Part shown: piece by piece, positions 36,777 to 48,559 of the stretch
Layout: each line of letters starts with the position of its first letter
Numbering within the stretch: position 1 is the stretch's first letter
NCBI GenBank assembly: GCA_027405735.1
Contig: JAPEHQ010000024.1
Location: 434,001 to 498,000, forward strand
DNA: 64,000 nt
Reading direction: 5' to 3'
Origin: Mucor racemosus
Taxonomy: Eukaryota > Mucoromycota > Mucoromycetes > Mucorales > Mucoraceae
The notes under the pieces: generated by a model
Database searches by the model: none
Seen by the model: only the letters and a program-made list of their open reading frames with translations
Told to the model about the DNA's origin: nothing
Program-made: the position numbers and the translations under genes

Positions 36777-37914
36777 TACTTTTGACCTATAAAAATTGAT
36801 TTATTAGTAAAATCAATTATTAATAACAAGCTAATAAGTAATAATTATGGTGTACCTTTGAGAGTTGGTAGTGGTATACATGTCAACATTTCGTTTTCCT
36901 CTCCTTGGGTGTTATTGACCATTAAATAGAAACAAATATTTTTTAGAAACTAAATAGGTTAATATAAGTTTATTCATTTATTCAAATCAAATGAATACTA
37001 TACATACTTTTATATTCACCAATTTTTCAGCAGGTAGATATCGATTTTAGACAAAAAAAGCATTGATTATAACGTAGATGATGGAACAAAATGACTAAGT
37101 CTTGGTTGCTGTTTTTGTTCGAGAAAAATATTATAACGCGCCCTAAAATTAACAGTTAATAATTTATTTCCAAATAAACAATAGGAAAAACGTGTACTTG
37201 TATCTGCTTCGTGCTTTTTGATTTCAGTTTATGAAAAATATTGGTCTTTTTGTTGTACAGTTTTAAACATAAATAAAAGAGCCCAGGAAAGAGTAGGGAA
37301 GAAAAAAGAAAAATAATCCTAAATCAGACGATTTTGTGTGTCACGAACAGAAATTTACAAAGGCATAATAAATACTTTTAGTGTTGCTAAACAGGTTGTT
37401 GTCGTTGTTCCCATTTGGTCTCAGAAAGAAGAAGAACATGAGCAAGACTTTTTCAAACACCAAATTTCAAAATGATATACTGTATCTCGTCAATAAGGCA
37501 ATTTTGTTGAATCAGAGAAACTCACATCTGCTTTAGACCATTCAAATTATCTTTGTTACTAATTATATCCTGATTGATATACAGTACTTTAGTAAATTGA
37601 CTAAAAACCCTTGATTTCATTGATCTGCTCATCTGGGCTGCCTGATCTGCAAAAGAGTTTTTATTCTACCCATCTGTGCAGATCATTATGCTCATGAGCA
37701 GAAGTATAATAGTTCGGCCGTGGTGGTGAATAATAAAAAGGGAGATGTTTCGATCTTATAATGAAGTTATTTAGTTTTATTGTGCTCTTTCATTTTATAA
37801 CAGTTTTCCTTTATTTTTATTAAATGATATAGAACATATTTTAGCTTTGAGATTGATATAATCCCCTGGTAGCGTAACAATAGGATTTTTATTGTCTGTT
37901 TTTTACGATTGTAA

Positions 37915-39300
37915 AAAGGCAGGTTTCAGATGGTTTTCAGATGGTTTTCGAATTTTTCTCCCAAAATTGAGCTAAATTACATCAAATATTCAAAGAAAAC
38001 GAACCTTCCTTCTATCGGCCATTAATATCTGTCCGGAAATAGAAGAGTTAATACTAGAATACAAATGCACTGTCCTAACATGGGCTAGATTTGAATAAAA
38101 ATTGATGGTAAAAATAATGCATCTAAACTAAGATGTCTATTTTTGTATTATTCACAAGATTGATACAACTGAAAGCTACCCTGTATTTTTTGTTTCAACG
38201 AAAAGTATTAACTTTTCGTCGAGATAATCAAAATAATATTTCATATCACGGCTTGAATTTATAGTAACGGAGTTCCAAAAATGATTTGAAAAAAATGATT
38301 GAAAAATGATGAAAAAACAAAATCGTTTAAAAGCTCATGAACTGTGAAATAAGTAGACCTAGCGTATTAGATGGTTTTTGTACAGCTTTGAATTTTGCAT
38401 CCATCAAAATAAAATTCAGACAAACGTTTCACATTAAATTTTGCGTAAAATACAATTGAAATTTTGGAGGTTTTTTGAAGATACACATCAATTTTTGAAA
38501 GCCTGTTTCAAATATAAGCAATTAAAATGATACGATAAACAATTATCTATCGAATGAGCCATTTTTCAACCTTCTAGATGCATTTTTCGTAGAGAAAACG
38601 AGATTTTTGTCATTTTTTTTTCAAATTCAGAGTTTGGGATGAGGGTATACAAGGGGAAAATTGAAGCTAGAAGCGAAGGTATCTCTTTCGACACATTTTT
38701 GAGGATATCTCCACGAAAAATCAATATTTAAAAAAAAACTAAATTGGATCCAAGAGAGCTCAATGAGATTAATGATACGATTGTAAAAAAAATACTGCTC
38801 AATTTAACGAATATTTTGAAATCTACTATAGAAATGTCAAAAAAATGAAAAAAATAAAAGTGCTCAGAATTTTTTTATATTAAAACATGTTATAGAACAC
38901 CTTAAAACAAGCAAGTTTTATTATTAAAAAGAGTTAGTATAGCTTAATTTTTTGTAGAGATATGACGCCTCAAAGTTTTTAATTTTTAGCAGTGGAATAC
39001 GTGTAAAAACCTGAAACATTAGCACTGAAAAAGTTATATCAACTGCAAAAAATAGGATATTTTTGGAAACTTGTTTTTAGATTAAAGCTGAACATCTCAG
39101 ATACATTTTCATATAATTTTATTATGGTGTTATTTAGTGAAAAAAAAAGTAGAGCAAGGATAAAAAGTGCGACTCAGTTTTTAAGCAAAAAGAAGAGAAG
39201 TTTACTCGTTTTTAAGTCTTTTGTGTGGTATAAATAAACTCAGTAACAGGTAGCATAATGCGATCAACTCATAGATTTTATTTATCATATCTATTTTCAG
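37915..39300 (+). repeat. Family 3 repeat, copy 2
   Basis: It aligns block for block with 12930-14300. The minus-strand open frame seen in other copies is broken here. Confidence 0.7.
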
Positions 39301-40476
39301 AAAAATGTAGTATTTAGCACATGATAGTTCGATGTGGGCTTGTTTAGTCTTCAAACATTACATTATGTATGTTATAAAATATTTGGAGTTCAAATCAATA
39401 TGAGTTATCCCAAATTGCATACAACGACTGTCGAATAAAAAATATCAATTAATTACAAATAACTGCTGTTTAGAACAAAGTTTTGAATGAGAAACAACAA
39501 ACCATACATCACTTTCCTAATAATTAAACACAAAAAGCTGGCGTAAATCCAGAAGCCAAAAATAGCTCATGTAACCTTATTCTCTTTATATCAAAACTGT
39601 AAGAATCTGTTATCCCTTGAAAAATATAAGGAGAAGCTTTCTAAAATGTTCTTGTTGTGTGTTAAAAAAAAAGCCATGATATAGTTTATATAACAATACC
39701 CGCTATATTGATAAATATTTCTTAAAAGAAGGCTTATAAAAAATGAAATGTTACATTTAGGACATGGAGCTACTGACTGGTATAACTATTTGGAGCGATT
39801 CATAAATTGATTAAATAATAATAATTGGTTGCATCTCGATATCAAAACCTGGCTACAAATACAAACTCAATAAAAACTTTAAGCTTATTGGGTAAATTTA
39901 AGGTACATGTTGTATCCTGATTGTCTTGACGATACCGAGAATGAAATTTAAAGTAACATTTCCGTTGTTGAAGCAAGCTAAATTAATAATATATAATAAA
40001 ACTTGGATCAGAGGTAATAATTAACGGTTACTGAGATCAACCCCAAACCTGGAGTTTGACCAATAACTATAATTATCTGCTGTTATTTATTTTCAGTTCT
40101 GAGGAGCATTTATGGTTTGAAACTTATATTGAATTATTACAAACCATCGTGATGTTTTTATTAGTCAAAGCAATGAAAAGTCTATATAATCTTTTATTAA
40201 TTGATCTATTTATGAAAAAAGGCTTTTTTTAATCAGTGATTCCACAAAAAAAGGACGTTGTAACAGAAAGTAAACCAACATTTACTTCACGTGATATTCA
40301 AAGCATAGTGGTCCGGCTTCCCAAACGCACTGCCTAACCCTCCTTCCAAGCTTTTTTTTTTTTTTTTTTTTTTTTTTTCTACAATTGTCTCTAGAAAGCC
40401 CTCTCTTTATTCCAAATTATGTTATAAAATCTCGACTATTTTTATTATTATTATATATTGCTTGATTTAATAACAA
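39301..40476. other. Upstream region of IRE1
   Basis: No gene is supported. The promoter-proximal part contains a run of 27 T (40352-40378) about 100 bp before the start codon, a likely nucleosome-excluding tract. Confidence 0.5.
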
Positions 40477-43400
40477 ATGGTATTAGTGGTTAGGTCTTTT
40501 AGAAGCACCTTGAACTTGATTCAATGGTTGTCTTTTTCTATCATCATATTATTATCCATGTTTGCTATATACTGTGTGGAGTCAAAACCTTCTTTTCCCA
40601 ACGACATGACTTTATATCAGCAGAAAAGAAATTTACTATTAGATTCTTCTAGAAAAGAAGGGAAAGATGCTGCATCATCATCAGCAGCCGCCTCCCCATC
40701 ACCTGGTGATCTTATACCTACAAATTTAGTTTTAGTATCTACATTAGATGGTTCTATTCGTGGAATAGACCGTTTTCAAGGCGACGTTCACTGGACTCTT
40801 AAAGGTGGTCCAGGAAGTTCTCTTATCAAGTCAAATTCCAATTTTGAAACACACAAATTATATAAACCGGGGCCAACATCTGATCGTCGAGATAGTAGTA
40901 GCAGCTCTGATGAAGACACAGATAGATTATTTCTAGATACTTTCAATGATATTTTAACAGACGGAGAGGACTCAGATGATTATAATGATGAACCTGAATT
41001 TAATTTACAAGATCATTGGGAAGATTCTGATGATGCTGAAGAACCAGATATCTATTACATTATTGAACCTCAAGATGGAGGAACTTTGTATATTTATGGA
41101 GATGGAAGGCCTTTGGAGGTAAGAATAAAACTAGCTGATAATATTTTAACCTAGTAAATCTAATCGACAATAAAATATATTTAGAAATTACCTTTTTCAG
41201 TCGAAGAAATTGTTACAAATTCACCTTTCCGTACGCCAGATGGTACAACATATATTGGCAGAAAGAGCACTTTAATGATTGAAATTGATCCAAGAAATGG
41301 GAGAATTTTACAACAAATTGATCTGAATAAAGTAGATAACCAATATCGCATGGCAACTCAAAGTCAGTATCCTGCAAGAACCATTTTTCTCGGTAGAAAT
41401 GGTAAAAATAAAACCATCCCATTTCTATATAAAAGTTTAACTAATATTATCTTATTTTGGTAGAATACAAGGTTGCGATTTATGATGATCATTATAAGAA
41501 ATTGTGGAATGTCACTTACAGCGAATATATACCCAACAAATTGGATTGGGATGTACCAACAAGTACTGTTCCATCAGATATATACGTTGCTCCTGATGCT
41601 ACTCAAGCAATTACCGGTATTAATGTACAAAATGGCAATTTAATGTGGACAAAAGATCTCCCTTATCCTGTGGTTAGCGTATTCGATGTTTATCGTCGAG
41701 AAGATTATACTTTCGCATTATCCAAACAAGACCCTCCTAAATCGCTTGCTAAAGGTGATGTTGGTAACATGTTGAGTTTAATGGTTCGAAAGAATGGGGT
41801 TGCAACTGCTTATGTTGGTGTTCACGATGGTAGTCTCTTTGCTCTTTCAACTAAAAAGTATCCACTTGTTCAAATTTCACCTTGGGCTTCCATGTATACC
41901 GGAAGGCGCCCAGGAGATACTAGTCAATTAATCGAAGGCCGTAATGACACTAGCGCTAATTCTAGTAATTATGAATGGACACAGAAACCACATGAAATGT
42001 GCTGTCATGGCTGTGAATATCATATCGATTGTCTTGTTGGTCAGCATGTCGTTCAATCCATTATTGATGATGTGAAGCTTTATTTACCTACTGGATCTTC
42101 AACTTCTACATCTTCATCTTCATCTCCCTCCGCTACAACATTACCCTCCCTTCCAAGTTATCATCGTTTAGAGGATTTGGATAATTATGATGATGACGAT
42201 GAGGAGAGAAGAAAACGGGGCTTCTTTCATGATGGATTTGGTAAATTTTGGAAGAGTTATATCCTGGTTTCATCTGTCATTGTTTATGTCTATCGTGATC
42301 GTGTGCAAACATTCTATCAAGTCAAAGTATTACCTCGCTGGAAGAAATTGCTTAAAAAGCGTGCCAAAGAGAAGCGAACAAGAGCTCGCATTGCTGCTGC
42401 TGCATTAGCTGAAAAAGAAAAGATTAGTAGAGAGCGTGCAGACTCTCTTAATTCATTAGAAAGCTTCGATGCAGATAAATTTATCAAAGAAAAGATGGAC
42501 GAAGAAAGAAAACAATTGGAAGCAACAGCATTAGCTATTGCAGCACAAAGATTGAAAGAAGAAGAAGAAGAAAGAAAGAAAAAGGAAGCAGAAGAAGAAG
42601 AAGCAGCAGCAAAAGAAAAAGAAAAAAATGAAAGACTATCAAAGGCTTCAAAGCAGGTTGTTGTTGTAAAGAAATCATCCACTGGTTTGGATTTAGAAAG
42701 CTTTAAACAATCAAAATCTAGAGTTTTAGAAATCTCTGACAAAGTTCTCGGCTACGGAAGTCATGGCACCGTTGTATATAAAGGCATTTTTGATGGTCGA
42801 GATGTTGCAGTTAAAAGATTGTTATTGGATTTCTATGATGTTGCGCTTAAAGAAGTTAAATTACTACAAGAAAGTGATGATCACCCCAACGTAGTACGCT
42901 ATTTTTATAAAGAAGAATCCGACAGATTTTTATACATTGCATTGGAACTTTGCTTTGGTTCATTGAATGATTATATGGAGCGATCACTACCTATACCCGA
43001 AATGCAGCAATGCGATACAATGAATCCTGCTAACATTTTATCTCAGTTTACATGCGGTCTTCAATACCTTCATTCTCTAAAGATTGTTCATAGAGATATC
43101 AAACCTCATAACATTTTATTGGCTCCTAGTAAAAACCGATTCATGAAGGATGCACCTCACATGCGTGTTTTGATCTCTGATTTTGGTTTATGCAAGAAAT
43201 TGGATGGAGAGCAAAGCAGTTTTAATTATACAGCAGCCTCACCAGCTGGTACTTCTGGTTGGAGAGCTCCTGAATTATTGGCTGGTGCACTGGCAGCAAC
43301 ATCGTCGGATACTAGTTTTAGTAGTACGCGTGATTCTTCTTCAACAGATCCAAATACAATGATGGGTCGCGTTAAAGCTACTAGAGCTATTGATATCTTT

Positions 43401-44146
43401 TCTGCTGGTTGTGTATTCTATTACGTTCTTAGTGGAGGTGATCATCCATTTGGTAATCGATTTGGACGCGAAAATAATATTTTGAATGGTGATTATGATC
43501 TTGATAAATTGGATTCAATGGGTGAAGATGGAATTGAAGCAAAAGATTTAGTTGAAAGAATGATATCTACAGAACCCAAGCAAAGGTTAGTAAGAAGTAC
43601 GCACATTTTGCATAATTTTTTTAACGTATATTCTTTCTTGTAGACCTAATTGCGATACAATTTTATCTCATCCATTCTTTTGGTCTACTTCAAAAAGGCT
43701 TGGTTTCTTGCAAGATGCTTCTGATAGATTTGAAATTGAAGAACGTGATCCACCTTCACCATTATTACAATCGCTTGAATCTAATGTATCCACTGTTATT
43801 GGTGTTGATTGGTATAAACGTATCGATCGTATAGTTGCTAATGATCTTGGGAAATTCAGAAAGTATGACGGCAAACGAGTACGAGATTTACTGAGAGCCT
43901 TGAGAAACAAGGTAAAGTGTATATATTTATATAATCATTTATGCAACAATATGTATTAATTAATTTATGTAGAAACATCACTGGCAAGATTTGCCTGAGC
44001 CTGTAAAGAAAGTGTATGGAGAACCACCAAACCAATTCTTGTATTATTTTACCACCAGATTCCCTCATCTCCTTTTACATACCTATTATGTTGTTTCTAG
44101 TCATCCTGAATTGAAAAAAGAAGGCTCACTTGGACAATACTTTTAA
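40477..44146 (+). CDS. IRE1: Unfolded-protein sensor IRE1 (ER transmembrane kinase/endoribonuclease)
   Basis: Ire1 detects unfolded protein in the ER lumen, oligomerises, autophosphorylates and cleaves RNA. Exons 40477-41118, 41185-41401, 41464-43585, 43644-43911 and 43973-44146 give 1140 residues. A signal segment lies at about 14-34. The luminal beta domain includes STLDGSIRGIDR and FLGRNEYKVAIYD (this fixes the intron 2 donor; an alternative nine bases upstream stays in frame). A membrane segment lies near 549-566. A very charged Lys/Glu/Ala coiled-coil linker runs to about 700. The kinase has GYGSHG (716), Lys737, HRD (829-831) and DFG (859). The KEN RNase domain covers the last 130 residues (DLLRALRNKKHHW, YYFTTRFPHLL). 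A Ser/Thr-rich insert follows WRAPELL. The stop is 76 bp from that of convergent TACO1. Confidence 0.97.
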
Positions 44147-44222
44147 AAAAAAAAATCGCATTTCACTTCATCACTTTTTCTTATTAAAATAAAATAAAGT
44201 ATTTTATATATTACAAAATTTA

Positions 44223-45246
44223 TTATTGATTAACAACTGCATTACAGTGGATTTTAACTACATCTTCCAAAGATTCCATATCATCGAGACATTTTTCTAC
44301 CAATTCAATAGTATCTTTATCTTCAACATCTACAGTACTCAAAGGAATATAAGTGGCTTCAATCTCTTGAACTTCATATTTATGATCCATAAGGGCTTTA
44401 GATACATTATTGAGATCAGAAAATTCACATGTAACTTCAACTAAATTCTCTTCGGGATCTTCTTCAATGTCTTCTGCTCCACAATCAATTGCATTATCCA
44501 TGATCTGTTCAAAATTGTGGCCCGATTCTCCAGGAGAAAAGACTACCTTGCCCTTTTTTTCGAATAAATAGCCAACCGATGTAACAGATCCACCAACTCT
44601 ATTCAAAACCTCCTTGACTTCTTTAACCGTACGAGATTTCTTATCCGTGAGAGCCTCACTAAATATATATTATATAAGTAACTATTTTCTGCATTTGACA
44701 TGTTTAACATCTTACACAATCAATGCAATGCCTCCAGGACCAACACATTCATATTGAACGTTTTCAAGATCATCCTTATTTTTATCACTAGCCTTCTTTA
44801 AAGCATTTTCAATATTATCTTTGGGCATACTTGCTGCTTTAGCTCTATTCAAAATAGCTTGCAATTTATTGTTGATGCTTGGATCGACGCCTCCAGCTAT
44901 AAAACTACTAGTTTATTTTTCTACTCAAATCAGCATAATTTACCAATACAAACCTCTAGCCGCTGACACAATTTCGAGTGACATTTTTGAATACATGATG
45001 CTTTTCTTTGCATCTTTAGCACCCTTTGTGTGCTTTACTTTACTCCATTTATTATGTCCCTAAAAGTTATATAAATTAGTTCTTCTTTTTTTTTTTACAT
45101 GTATACTACAAATTGAAATTTACAGCAAATCTTTGTTGTTGTAAACAAACTGATGTAGGTTTCCAGAGTGTTTGAGGTTTAGCGAATGAAACTTTTGCTT
45201 TTGTCAAGCCAAAGGTTGACAAACGACGCAAAATATTTGAGTTCAT
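44223..45246 (-). CDS. TACO1: Mitochondrial translational activator TACO1 (YebC family)
   Basis: TACO1/YebC proteins bind the mitochondrial ribosome and support synthesis of respiratory chain subunits such as COX1. Four exons on the minus strand: 45246-45124, 45059-44954, 44896-44716 and 44658-44223, giving 281 residues. The N-terminus ([18 protein letters not shown]) is basic and lacks acids, a typical mitochondrial presequence. The YebC hallmark [17 protein letters not shown] spans intron 1. Then follow [34 protein letters not shown] and the acidic C-terminal domain. It is convergent with IRE1, with 76 bp between stops, so their 3' untranslated regions probably overlap. Confidence 0.95.
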
Positions 45247-46817
45247 TTGAGGAATGGAGGAGAAGAGAAGCTGTCAATAAACTTGTATGGCCCTTGTTGC
45301 TAATTTCCTCTTGGTTGTCCTCCCCCACATTGTGGACTGTTTAACGGGGATTTTGCAGTTGTAATGTACAACCATTACATTCATGTTAATCAAAACATTT
45401 GTTCAACTAAATTAAATTATTTACATTTATTACATTGTAGCATCATGTTACCACGTTCAAAATTGCATAAGAATTGAATTAGGGTTAACGGTTGAGCTCG
45501 AATTATTAATATTTATAAAAAAAAATAGATGTTTTGTAATTCTTAAAGAGTTTTACAGACGTTTACAAACATGCTAAACACGGAAACTCTTCTTGATAAT
45601 ATTGCTTGACATATTGAATTTGATGCAGTATTTTTTTTTACGTAAAATAAGTTATTTTTAGGCCAGGAATCCAAAAAAGATTTCAATTTTCTTTTTTGGA
45701 CTGAGCATCTAGTAAGAATTTAAAGGATTCTTTCCAATAACTAGAAGCTATGCATCTCACGCAAATTTAGCTGAGAACCTTCTTTAGCAGGTCAATTTGA
45801 TCTAGCAGTTTTTATTTTAGAAAAAAAATCCCATTTTCGAGAAATGTCGCATACATACTTCCTGATAGGGGGGTATTTACAGTCATTGTGTTTTCCAGCA
45901 CATTTTTTTTTTAAAAAAAAGAAACACAAATTTACAAATATCGATATAGATCTATATGGAATTCCAAAATAATTCAACGGGACATGTAGTAGAATGAATT
46001 ATGATTTTTATTTTAAATCTATGAATCCGGTAATCAATGATTCAAATCTTTAAAACATTATGCTTACGGCTCCTATCGGCTGACAGCGGAGATAGCCTCG
46101 TATCAAGCAATGGTTTCGATATGCCGATAAACATTTTAATCTGATAACGCGGTGTACAGCTCTTGTTGCCACAGGCCTGTTTTACTTTATTATAAGAAGC
46201 CTTTTCATCGTATTGTGCCAATAGTTAGAGTAATATCTAATGACAATGCAAAGGCCAGTTACTAAATAATTGTATCGCTTTTTTTTTGTATATTCTTGTT
46301 CTCCTCTTCTTTCATTCTATTGTCCTCCTCCTCCTCTTTTTTCTCTTTGGTCGTTCTTCTTCATCCTCTTTGTTTGGGTGTGCGTTGTTCTTTTTTTATT
46401 TAAATGATTGTATTTATTTAATTTTGACTGTGAAATACAACCAAATGGTTTTAAAAATAAGTGATAGAATTACAATAGAGAAATATACATGATAGACTAC
46501 TCATTCTTCAATATAAATGTGCCAATCGAGCACTATTATACCCTTATATTTGTTCTATTTTTGGGTTCTATTTTTCTGTTTTGTTGACGGGTCAATAAAT
46601 ATGTAGAAACACGAAATGGAAAGAAACCAAAACTTCTGCAAGTGTCACGATATATATAGTGCAATATCCAATTAGATGAGTTAGGTCGAAGCTTCCGCTT
46701 AAATGATGATTGAGAGTCGTTGATTTTGCCATGAGGCACATCTTTCAAATCCTTTTTCTTTCTTTTTTTTTTTTCTTTCTTCTTTTTCTTTTTTTATTTC
46801 AATAATTTCCAGTCATT
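45247..46817. promoter_or_regulatory. Shared upstream region of TACO1 and the ZIP transporter gene
   Basis: About 1.57 kb between divergent genes with no supported ORF or RNA. A T/CT-rich leader (46750-46800) precedes the transporter ATG. I found no zinc-responsive element that I can support. Confidence 0.45.
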
Positions 46818-47980
46818 ATGGCTACAGGAGCAAGTACTGAAGGATGGCTAATGGTGATTATATCATCTACAGCATGTGTTCTCGGTGCTAGTATAGTGTT
46901 TCTCGGTGGAAAAGTGCTAGAGAATAAACAATTTCTATCAGCATCAATGGCATTAGGTGGTGGAGTTTTAGTGTTTAATTCACTTTATACGTTGTTACCA
47001 GCATCTAATCAAAAATTCGACTCGAACTTGCTGACATTTTCATGTTTTTTCGTTGGAGTTTTATTCACAGTTGGATTATCCTATTTTATTCAATGGTGTA
47101 CGCCTCATGCTATTCATACTTGCGACCCAACATCTACAATTACTATGAAAGACAGTGGAAATGGTATCAATGAACTTGTAGGAGAAGAAGAAGCAGAAGA
47201 AGCAGAAGAAGAAGAAGAAGAAGAGGAGGTTGATTTGATTAAACCTATATTACCACCTACACCACCATTACATAATCATCACAAACATCATCACCATCAC
47301 CATAGTAGTAGAGATTTAGAATATGGTAGCATCATAATACATGAGGAAGATCTTGATCAGGATAAAAACGACTATTTTCTTATTGGTATACAAACAGCCA
47401 TTGCGATTTGCATACACAAGTTCCCAGGTTTGTTATCTTGTGATGTATTACATGATAAATGTGTATATGTTTGTTTACATTTATTTTTCTATCTATTTTA
47501 TTTTAATAGAAGGATTGATCATGTTTATATCAAATGAATCATCAAGTCAATTAGGCCTAAGCGTAGCAGCAGCAATGACTATTCATAATTTTATTGAGGG
47601 ATTCTTGATTTCGTTACCATTATATTATGCTACTGGATCTCGGTCTGCAGCATTTAGTTATGCTTCAATCTTGGGTGGTATGTCACAACCATTGGGTGCA
47701 GTATTGGGATTATTAGCAATTCGCAATGTAGATCAAGAGCAAGAAAAGTTTCTTTTTGGTGTTATATTTGGTGCCGTTAGCGGTATGATGTGTTTAATTG
47801 CAGTGCAAGTGAGTATTCATATATAGGAGTATTTATATAATATGAAAATTAATATATACATTTTACTAGAGCATGTTACCTCAAGCCATTAGAGCGGATG
47901 CAACGCATCGATGCGTACCATTATTTTTCTTTATTGGTATATTCCTAGTGGGATTATCTTCCCTTCTTCAATCTATCTAA
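46818..47980 (+). CDS. ZIP-family zinc transporter, Zrt3-like
   Basis: ZIP proteins move zinc or other divalent metals into the cytosol from outside or from organelles. Exons 46818-47427, 47510-47808 and 47870-47980 give 339 residues. Three hydrophobic helices occupy the first 95 residues. A loop at about 120-175 holds an acidic run and a histidine cluster (HNHHKHHHHHH), the usual variable metal-binding loop. The transport core follows: HKFPEG (200-205, split by intron 1) and HNFIEG (229-234) carry the paired His/Glu metal site, then four or so helices to the C-terminus. The HK-PEG/HNFIEG pattern resembles yeast vacuolar Zrt3, so vacuolar zinc export is plausible but not shown. There is no obvious signal peptide. 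Confidence 0.92.
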
Positions 47981-48004
47981 ACGATACCCCAACTTGACTA
48001 ACTT

Positions 48005-48040
<36 letters not shown>

Positions 48041-48559
48041 ATTTCATCGTACATATTCTTGCAGCTTTTTATTTTATTTTATTCTATATATTAATAGAGC
48101 AAAAAAGAGGTGCCTTTTTTTTTCCAGCATTTGTTTTAACTGTAGTAGTATTATTTGTATATATAAATATTATAATCAATATACTGTACATATATAACTT
48201 TTTTTTTCTTTCTTTGTTTATTTGCAAATGCTTGTATCCTGTTTTGTGTTCCAGGGCCCAAATATATATATATAAACATACAACTTGTTAAAAAGAGGCC
48301 CCTTTTTTAGTCATCTTGCATTCATTATTTCAAGCAGCAAAGTGGCGCTTTTATTGAATGCTATCGTATATACATATTACATGTACATTTTAATATGCTA
48401 TAAAAATGGTCGAGCTTTTTCCTCTCTCTCTCTCTTTTTTTTTTTTTTTTTTTTTTCTTCTTCTTCTTCTTCTTTCTTTCTATCTTTTTCTTTTTCTTTT
48501 ACTCTGCTCTTATCATACTTTGTAGTAGTGCCGGCACAATTATACAATTACAAAAAAAA
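47981..48559. other. Intergenic region with long T and CT tracts
   Basis: It contains a 31-T run (48008-48038) and a pyrimidine-rich stretch (48420-48500) leading to the kinase gene. No gene is supported. Confidence 0.5.

Larger units (their letters stand above)
33716..37730 (+). mobile_element. CACTA-like copy D, both termini present, internally deleted
   Basis: The left end reads TTCACTACTACGGCCGACC; the right end, read inward on the minus strand, reads TTCACCACCACGGCCGAAC, an imperfect terminal inverted repeat of about 18 bp. The inner region between the dynein exon (36776) and the tail (CTTTTGACCTATAAAA, from 36777) is deleted by about 1 kb relative to copy A. It lies head-to-tail after copy C. 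Solo LTR 5 is nested in it. Confidence 0.8.
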
